From the NCBI GenBank assembly GCA_910576815.1, contig CAJTKA010000041.1, positions 1-29,708 on the forward strand: a stretch of 29,708 nt of DNA, in the 5' to 3' direction. Below the pieces are notes generated by a model. It had not been told where the DNA came from. It saw only the letters and a program-made list of their open reading frames with translations, and ran no database searches. Positions 25,503 through 29,708 of the stretch are shown here, piece by piece. The stretch is from an uncultured Lachnospiraceae bacterium (GTDB lineage Bacteria > Bacillota > Clostridia > Lachnospirales > Lachnospiraceae). Position 1 is the first letter of the stretch; each line of letters begins with the position of its first letter. The translations under genes and the position numbers were made by a program.

Positions 25503-25863
25503 GCTGTGTCTCCTTTTCATGACCGCGGCTCCATGTTATGCCGCAGACGCGCTAAAGCAGGATATCTCCGCGCCGAGACCTGATAGGCCGGACTCGTCCT
25601 AACAACCTTGTGTCGCCTACGGTGGGCGTGGCCCTCCGGCGCAGCGGTAGGATTTTAATCCCCCCCTGAATCCCCCGAGGGGGACTTTGATTTCCTTGTC
25701 GAATGCGGTACACATTCTCACTTATGCGTTACACTATCGCGGAAATGCGTTTTGCCGACGACCCACCGCCCCATGGGACCCGTCGCTCGGCAATCGCCTG
25801 CGGCGACCACTTAAGTACGGGCACTCCGTGCAGCAGACAAGGAAAAAGTGGAAGGTTGGCCGC
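25503..25863. other. Non-coding prophage gap with hairpins (candidate phage origin/packaging region)
   Basis: About 360 bp between the integrase start and the Zot-like stop. I see no gene with a ribosome binding site on either strand. It is GC-rich with short hairpins: TCCCC-CGAG-GGGGA at 25671-25684, and a nested GTCGC..GGC-AATC-GCC..GCGAC at 25782-25807. A C-run lies at 25660-25666. Filamentous phages keep their origins and packaging hairpin in an intergenic region, so that role is possible, but nothing here proves it. The integrase promoter should also lie in this stretch. Confidence 0.4.
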
Positions 25864-26616
25864 TCAACTTTCATCCAGATCAATATCAATAAACTCTATG
25901 TCGGGATCTTCTTCCTCTTTCTTCTCCCCTTTTTGTTCCTCTTTGGACAATGGCAGCGTGATCGTGGGCCCCCTTTTATCCCCACTCACCCGCTGCCCCT
26001 GTCCAGGGGCATCAAAGTGGTTGTAAGAGTCATAGATATCGAACAGCTTTTTGCTGCCGAAAAAGAAGCTGCCCTCCACCCTTTCTTTGATCGGATACCA
26101 GCGTTTCACCGCAACATACAGATTGTCTCCGGTAAACAGCCCGACAAAGAATCCGATATATCCGAAACGACTTACCTTCCTGTGCACTTCTTCATATTCA
26201 ATCAGGCAGCGCACCTGCCTGTCCAGCATCCTGTCAAACTGTGCAACCAGAATGATATCATATCCGTAATGCCGATGCTGGGAGAAGAAGGACAGCCATC
26301 CCTGGCGGCTGATGTTCTGCCACTCCCTGCTGTTAAAAAGCAGCTGTGCCTCGTCGATCAGCAGGAGGATCTCACCTTCCTTCAAACGTCTGCCTAAATG
26401 CCTGGACAATTTCCGCGAGAACTGCAGCAGCCGATCCGGAGTAAGGCGGTCATTCATCACAAAGAGATAAGTTCCTTTGCAGCGCTTGATCACCCTTGTA
26501 TTGACATAGAAATTTCCGATGATCACCCGTTTGTGCATCCGCAGTCTGCTGCGTAACTCTTTGGCCGTGTGCAGGCTCTTCCCGCTGCCTGGCGTCCCTG
26601 AATATAATTCGATCAT
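25864..26616 (-). CDS. Zot-like ATPase (inovirus morphogenesis protein, pI-like)
   Basis: This 250-residue P-loop protein resembles the zonular-occludens-toxin (Zot) domain of filamentous phages, the membrane ATPase that drives virion extrusion. Walker A is GTPGSGKS (about residues 7-14), followed by SLHTAKELRSRL. Walker B is EILLLIDEAQLLFNSREW, with the typical FFSQHRHYGYDIILVAQ strand and sensor after it. A moderately hydrophobic segment (YIGFFVGLFTG, about 172-182) may be the membrane part. The C-terminus is strongly charged and acidic (KEEQKGEKKEEEDPDIEFI). The ATG at 26616 is preferred over the GTG before it because GAGG lies seven bases upstream. It starts 9 bp after the small membrane protein gene. 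Confidence 0.82.
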   Translation of the reverse strand: MIELYSGTPGSGKSLHTAKELRSRLRMHKRVIIGNFYVNTRVIKRCKGTYLFVMNDRLTPDRLLQFSRKLSRHLGRRLKEGEILLLIDEAQLLFNSREWQNISRQGWLSFFSQHRHYGYDIILVAQFDRMLDRQVRCLIEYEEVHRKVSRFGYIGFFVGLFTGDNLYVAVKRWYPIKERVEGSFFFGSKKLFDIYDSYNHFDAPGQGQRVSGDKRGPTITLPLSKEEQKGEKKEEEDPDIEFIDIDLDES

Positions 26617-26625
26617 CACATCACC

Positions 26626-26859
26626 TCACGATATCAGTTTGATCCAGCGCGCGATTACGCTCCAGGCATAATATACTGCGATCGCCGTCAGCCAGACCGT
26701 ACCTATTTTTACAAAGTCCCCGATCGGTACGAACCAGTTGATATATCCCAGATATGGCAGGCTCCCCAGCTCCTCTATCACCGGCCTGAATGGAGAGAGC
26801 GGAAAAATGGACAGGATCGACTGCAGGAACTTATCAAGCATATTTTTCATATCGAGCAT
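26626..26859 (-). CDS. Small membrane protein, pVI-like (minor virion/assembly protein)
   Basis: 77 residues: an amphipathic N-terminus (MLDMKNMLDKFLQSILSIF), then a hydrophobic stretch near YINWFVPIGDFVKIG, and a C-terminal membrane segment TVWLTAIAVYYAW ending in a basic tail. Size, topology and place between the Zot-like and adsorption-like genes fit the pVI-type minor protein of inoviruses, but there is no sequence signature to prove it. AAGGTGG precedes the ATG, which lies 4 bp after the upstream stop. Confidence 0.6.
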   Translation of the reverse strand: MLDMKNMLDKFLQSILSIFPLSPFRPVIEELGSLPYLGYINWFVPIGDFVKIGTVWLTAIAVYYAWSVIARWIKLIS

Positions 26860-26863
26860 GGCA

Positions 26864-28606
26864 TCACCACCTTATCACCTTTGACGTAATAAACATCAGA
26901 AACAGGATGAAGCTGACCTTTTCGCACAGCCGGATCACTTCTGCCACGTCGTCAAAGATGGCAAGATCCAGCTTCACGTCTTCCCGATACTCCAGGGCAG
27001 GGATCACGACCGGGAAGGTAAAGCAGGGCGCCCGCGGTTGGGCATCCAGCGTCTTTAGCAGCGCGATGAAGTCAAAGGGGATGCAGAAGGGGAAGACTCC
27101 CGTCAGCTCCACTTTATAATCCGCTGCATCCATATCCGGCAGAGGTACCGGGTCAGGATCCGGGTCTGGCTTAGGATCGGGGTCCGTTCCCGGATCAGGA
27201 TCCGGTTTCGGGTTCGGCTTCTTTACAGGATCAATGACCGGGCGGGGCGGTTTATCCGGGTATGCCCCGGGATCGGGATAGTAGATCGGATCCACGGCCG
27301 GATCAACGACAATGGGCGTGGGCGTTGCACCGGGAAGGAGTGCCGGGTCAAGCTGCGGGAGGACATTCCTTAATAATTCAAGAAGCTGCTGCGCGGTCAG
27401 CCCCTGCAGGGTCTTTAACCCCAGTGCCTTCATAGCGTCAATGAGCTGGGACAGGGTAAGCCCTATGTTCACCAGCGGGTCGATCAGGGTGCCTGCCCAG
27501 TCCTGCTGCAGCCAGTCGGCTATACGGTAGGTCTGTCCGTAATTGAGGGCATTAGTTCCAGGAGTAAGACCTTTTAAATAGTTTTCTGCCGCCGCTCTGC
27601 TGGAAAAAACAGGGCAGTTTGCCGAGAAAGAAATATCGGGGTAATTTAAATTCGAAACATAATAACAGGTTTTACTATATGTTCTCGTATCAATCTTACC
27701 CTTATATGTATCAGTTGTCACACATGTAGAATCTACAGTAAAGATTTCAGGATTGCCGTAACTATTCAGAGACATAAACCAAAAAGATAACTCCTTTGGG
27801 GCATAGTCGTATCTTATATAACAACAAACCGGTGAAGTAGAATCATTAGAAAGATTATAAGTTTCTGTACTATAATGGTAATCAGACTCACCTGTATTTT
27901 GAAAACTCCAGTTAAAGCGTACATGAGAAGAATAGCTATAGGTTTCACCACTCCACTGCGCTGCTATGTCAGCATCAGAGATGGTGCGTGGAAAGTTGTT
28001 TGCAAGGACATTATTTGCAGGGATGGGCGCGTCTTTCCCGATCCAGCCGTCCAGGATATCGCACCATTCCTGGTAGATGTTTCTGGCGTTGGTGGTGAAC
28101 CATGTGGTGCCCAGCGCGGTGAACTGTGCGACGTGTGACAGATAGTCCCTAGGGATATGGAACTTGTCTTTATCCTTATCGTCTTTCTTGTTGGGATCCC
28201 CTTCCGGCGGCATACCGCCCTGGATCACTGACCATTCCGTGCCGCGCACAAGTTCCAGCGCTTCCGATCCGAAGACATAATCCTGGCCGGACGCATCGAC
28301 AAACTGCATGATCCAGCCTTCCGCTTTATCACTGCAGCTGTCAATGAATTCCTTACCGAAGCGCGCGATCTCCTCACGGTTCTGATAGGCCTCACCAATG
28401 CCATAAACAGCCAGAGCGGTAGCGCCCACAAAAAGACATATTTCAAAAAGCGTGGCAAGGGTTATCCCACCCACGACAACGACCGTTCCGGCAGCTTCGA
28501 CTTTTTCCATATGGTCAGCATCCAGATACTTTGTACCCACCGTCCCCCACAGGATCACGACGCACAGCAGGAAGCAGAGTATCTTCTTTAACAATCTGAA
28601 TTTCAT
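26864..28606 (-). CDS. Large virion adsorption-like protein (pIII-like) with proline-rich linker
   Basis: 580 residues from the ATG at 28606 (AAAGGTGA five bases upstream; the GTG three codons earlier lacks this). It has a signal peptide (basic start, ILCFLLCVVILWG) and then a second hydrophobic stretch (about 40-69). The N-terminal domain runs to about 218. A Cys- and Tyr-rich, Asn/Ser/Thr-rich central module follows (about 219-347) that is clearly more AT-rich in DNA than its flanks. Next come a helical part and a proline/Asp repeat linker (about 426-491, PDPGTDPDPKPDPDPDPVP). A C-terminal domain ends in a membrane anchor (VSFILFLMFITSKVIRW). This multi-domain plan matches inovirus pIII: host-binding domains, flexible linker, and a C-terminal anchor to the particle. 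Identity by plan and position, not by family match. Confidence 0.65.
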   Translation of the reverse strand: MKFRLLKKILCFLLCVVILWGTVGTKYLDADHMEKVEAAGTVVVVGGITLATLFEICLFVGATALAVYGIGEAYQNREEIARFGKEFIDSCSDKAEGWIMQFVDASGQDYVFGSEALELVRGTEWSVIQGGMPPEGDPNKKDDKDKDKFHIPRDYLSHVAQFTALGTTWFTTNARNIYQEWCDILDGWIGKDAPIPANNVLANNFPRTISDADIAAQWSGETYSYSSHVRFNWSFQNTGESDYHYSTETYNLSNDSTSPVCCYIRYDYAPKELSFWFMSLNSYGNPEIFTVDSTCVTTDTYKGKIDTRTYSKTCYYVSNLNYPDISFSANCPVFSSRAAAENYLKGLTPGTNALNYGQTYRIADWLQQDWAGTLIDPLVNIGLTLSQLIDAMKALGLKTLQGLTAQQLLELLRNVLPQLDPALLPGATPTPIVVDPAVDPIYYPDPGAYPDKPPRPVIDPVKKPNPKPDPDPGTDPDPKPDPDPDPVPLPDMDAADYKVELTGVFPFCIPFDFIALLKTLDAQPRAPCFTFPVVIPALEYREDVKLDLAIFDDVAEVIRLCEKVSFILFLMFITSKVIRW

Positions 28607-28616
28607 TCCGTTCACC

Positions 28617-28645
28617 TTTACTTTTTGACAAGATTCCTGTATGAT
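28617..28645 (+). promoter_or_regulatory. Promoter of the divergent small membrane protein gene
   Basis: TTTACT (28617-28622), 17-bp spacer, TATGAT (28640-28645), placed right after the start codon of the divergent adsorption-like gene and 22 bp before the ATG at 28667. A further TTGACA at 28625-28630 has no well-spaced -10. Confidence 0.4.
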
Positions 28646-28663
28646 ATCACTACAAGGAGTGAT
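28646..28663 (+). promoter_or_regulatory. Dyad ATCACT-N6-AGTGAT over the ribosome binding site
   Basis: Perfect 6-bp inverted repeat immediately after the -10 box. Its loop and right arm contain the Shine-Dalgarno AAGGAG (28654-28659). It could be an operator or an RNA hairpin hiding the site. Confidence 0.45.
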
Positions 28664-28666
28664 CGT

Positions 28667-28939
28667 ATGGATATTTTAATTGATAACATTTTTGAGATAG
28701 CGATCGTTTTGATCTTCCTGGTGATCCTCTACCGCGGCTTTTGCCGGAAGCCGAAAATCAAAGTCATCAAGGCACCCACCACTGCGCAGATCCACCGGGA
28801 GAGAAAGCGTGCCAGGAGGCGGCGTAAGTTTTCCCGCTGGTTCAGGGTCCCGTACGTCGGACGGGCAGAGATCTTCGAGTATGACAAGAAAGCCCCCTGT
28901 ATTGACAGTATGTGGGAAGAAGTCGAACGCAAAAAATAA
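28667..28939 (+). CDS. Small membrane protein with basic tail, prophage, divergent
   Basis: 90 residues from the ATG at 28667 (AAGGAG seven bases upstream). A single hydrophobic helix (IFEIAIVLIFLVILYRGF) is followed by a very basic segment (RERKRARRRRKFSRW) and a mixed C-terminus. It is the only prophage gene on the plus strand in view, lying antisense-wise between the coat genes and the adsorption-like gene. The basic tail might bind DNA or anionic lipid. No family recognised. It has its own promoter, a dyad over its ribosome binding site and a strong terminator, so it is expressed separately from the structural operon. Confidence 0.65.
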   Translation: MDILIDNIFEIAIVLIFLVILYRGFCRKPKIKVIKAPTTAQIHRERKRARRRRKFSRWFRVPYVGRAEIFEYDKKAPCIDSMWEEVERKK

Positions 28940-28957
28940 GTCTCTGTACGAAAAAGA

Positions 28958-28990
28958 GGCGGGGCATCCTATGCCTCGCCCCCTTTTATT
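28958..28990 (+). terminator. Terminator between the divergent gene and the coat genes
   Basis: GGCGGGGCAT-CCT-ATGCCTCGCC (10-bp stem with one G-U pair) followed by CCCTTTTATT on the plus strand. On the minus strand the stem has one mismatch and is followed by CTCTTTTT, so it may also dampen coat-gene transcription. Confidence 0.8.
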
Positions 28991-28994
28991 GCCA

Positions 28995-29234
28995 CTAGCC
29001 CTTGATTTTCCTCAGCCAGCCGACGCCGAACTTAATGGCTACAACGGCAGCCGTAACCGCGACGATTGCAGGTACTACGATCGCCAGGACTGAGAACATC
29101 TGCCCCTGCGTAGTCTTTACCGAATCAGTCATGATCGTCGTCACATCAAATCCGGATGCTGCATCCCCGCCCGCAGACAGCAGAGCCGTCCCCAATTTTG
29201 GAGCAAGTGTCATAAGCTTCATACCTAAATCCAT
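28995..29234 (-). CDS. Small coat-like protein (candidate major capsid protein, pVIII-like)
   Basis: 79 residues from the ATG at 29234, with a near-perfect GGAGGTGA five bases upstream. An N-terminal region with small residues (TLAPKLGTALLSAGGDAASG) precedes a membrane helix (MFSVLAIVVPAIVAVTAAVVAIKFGVGW) and a short basic tail (LRKIKG). This acidic/small N-terminus, single helix and lysine/arginine tail is the layout of filamentous-phage major coat proteins. The strong ribosome binding site suits a highly made protein. Unlike pVIII of Ff phages there is no clear signal peptide, so this remains a candidate. Confidence 0.6.
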   Translation of the reverse strand: MDLGMKLMTLAPKLGTALLSAGGDAASGFDVTTIMTDSVKTTQGQMFSVLAIVVPAIVAVTAAVVAIKFGVGWLRKIKG

Positions 29235-29239
29235 ACCTG

Positions 29240-29374
29240 TCACCTCCCTTTCATCATCGAAAACGCGCTTGTAAGCACATAATCGAGTATTATCACAATG
29301 CCGCACAGGCCACCTCCCAGGACGATGCCCATGCCGGCAACAGTGACGAATTGCTGGAGCATACTTTCCAACAT
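29240..29374 (-). CDS. Tiny membrane protein (44 aa), prophage, pVII/pIX-like
   Basis: ATG at 29374, preceded by GGAGGG six bases upstream, giving MLESMLQQFVTVAGMGIVLG and on through GGLCGIVIILDYVLTSAFSM to a stop at 29240-29242. One hydrophobic helix with glycines and little else. Its last codons contain the ribosome binding site of the coat-like gene. Size and position resemble the minor cap proteins pVII/pIX of filamentous phages. No sequence family is recognisable at this length. Confidence 0.6.
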   Translation of the reverse strand: MLESMLQQFVTVAGMGIVLGGGLCGIVIILDYVLTSAFSMMKGR

Positions 29375-29375
29375 C

Positions 29376-29564
29376 TCAGACCCTCCTCAGACGGAAGCCG
29401 GTGATCACCAGCGCGCCCGCCAGAATCCCGAGCATGAAGCAGGTACAGGTGAAACCCGCCGTCATGACTTCCGTCTGTTTTTCGACAGCCTGCACGATGG
29501 ATCCCGTGTCTGCAGGTTCTCCTCCCAATGCAGAGAGGTCATAGTCTTCCGGGAAGATGATCAC
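29376..29564 (-). CDS. Small membrane protein with acidic N-terminus, prophage; start uncertain
   Basis: The frame is open from 29663 down to its stop at 29376. The C-terminal half is a membrane protein: GSIVQAVEKQTEVMTAGFTC, then CFMLGILAGALVITGFRLRRV. A GTG at 29564 is the first usual start codon, but it has no ribosome binding site. The preceding codons (SENDLTVSGNDLVVSGDV, acidic with a short repeat) look coding too. Either translation starts at an unusual codon, or the gene is entered by a frameshift from the overlapping frame. The short gap to the 44-residue gene (1 bp) places it in the coat operon. Confidence 0.5.
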   Translation of the reverse strand: MIIFPEDYDLSALGGEPADTGSIVQAVEKQTEVMTAGFTCTCFMLGILAGALVITGFRLRRV

Positions 29565-29610
29565 GTCACCGCTTACGACCAGATCATTACCGCTGACCGT
29601 CAGGTCATTT

Positions 29611-29708
29611 TCACTGACCGTTTCCGGATCCGGTTCCCCGGTCTCCTCTGACGGTATTATTCTTTAGATTATCTACATCCCAAATCACCGTTTTTACCCA
29701 GATTAGTT
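29611..29708 (-). CDS. C-terminal end of a prophage gene running off the right edge (partial)
   Basis: The minus-strand frame entering from the edge reads LIWVKTVIWDVDNLKNNTVR, then GDRGTGSGNGQ and a stop at 29611-29613. It has no stop before the edge and overlaps, in another frame, the open stretch upstream of the small membrane protein. Too short to assign. Confidence 0.35.
   Translation of the reverse strand, partial: LIWVKTVIWDVDNLKNNTVRGDRGTGSGNGQ

Larger units (their letters stand above)
24361..29708. mobile_element. Inovirus-like (filamentous phage) prophage, integrase-proximal part
   Basis: Starting at tRNA-Gly, the gene set is: tyrosine integrase, a gap with hairpins, a Zot-like ATPase, a 77-residue membrane protein and a large signal-peptide protein with proline-rich linker and C-terminal anchor. 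A divergent small membrane protein follows, then three or more tiny single-pass membrane proteins. This is the morphogenesis/structural order of inoviruses: pI-like ATPase next to a pVI-like protein next to a pIII-like adsorption protein, then coat proteins. Apart from the integrase and one small gene, everything is read toward the tRNA. The replication initiator and the far attachment site should lie right of the window. The exact left boundary within or after the tRNA is not determined. Confidence 0.75.

Noticed and set aside
25687..26397. Plus-strand frame of 236 codons through the Zot-like gene
   Set aside because: Antisense to a recognisable ATPase with Walker motifs; the first part covers the non-coding gap without a ribosome binding site.
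1..29708. CRISPR array, rRNA genes or a riboswitch
   Set aside because: No regularly spaced direct repeats, no rRNA sequence, and no leader with a recognisable riboswitch or T-box core was found by eye; ilvE and thyA leaders are too short.

Overview
The window looks like a chromosomal segment of a low-to-mid GC Gram-positive anaerobe of the class Clostridia, most likely Lachnospiraceae. This rests on remembered protein resemblance (HtpG, ThyA, IlvE, GreA, the YtaF-like protein), AGGAGG-type ribosome binding sites and a CIRCE heat-shock operator. No database search was possible. Most genes are on the minus strand.

Region 1 (1-1050) is a scrapyard: a truncated DUF4143-type ATPase, the C-terminal piece of a Sir2-like protein, and the C-terminal two thirds of an HxlR regulator. 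The last two abut head-to-head at about 785. Region 2 (1052-8442) is a tightly packed minus-strand operon for a cell-surface glycopolymer. In transcription order it holds a CDP-glycerol glycerophosphotransferase-like gene broken by an in-frame TGA, an IspD/TarI-like cytidylyltransferase, an NAD-dependent epimerase, an FkbM methyltransferase, a tandem LicD protein and a polysaccharide pyruvyl transferase. Several junctions are 4-bp ATGA overlaps. Just upstream (8527-8759) lies a 233-bp segment bounded by near-identical 25-bp inverted repeats. It carries a good promoter that points AWAY from the operon. This is the layout of a phase-variable invertible promoter caught in the OFF orientation, and it is the most exciting signal here.

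Region 3 (8789-24400) is core chromosome: htpG with CIRCE, a lipoprotein parvulin, a PHP phosphoesterase, ilvE, a soluble hybrid histidine kinase, folA-thyA, a MITE-like element, a beta-CASP metallo-beta-lactamase, a YtaF/MntP-like membrane protein converging on a Ca2+-type P-ATPase, greA, a small conserved-looking protein and a tRNA-Gly(GCC).

Region 4 (24400 to the right edge) is the integrase-proximal part of an integrated element next to tRNA-Gly. It has a tyrosine recombinase, a Zot-like morphogenesis ATPase, tiny single-pass membrane proteins and a large signal-peptide/proline-linker/C-terminal-anchor protein. This gene set indicates an inovirus (filamentous phage) prophage of a Gram-positive host. 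The large protein has an AT-rich central module that looks like a swapped receptor-binding domain. The replication end of the phage lies beyond the window.
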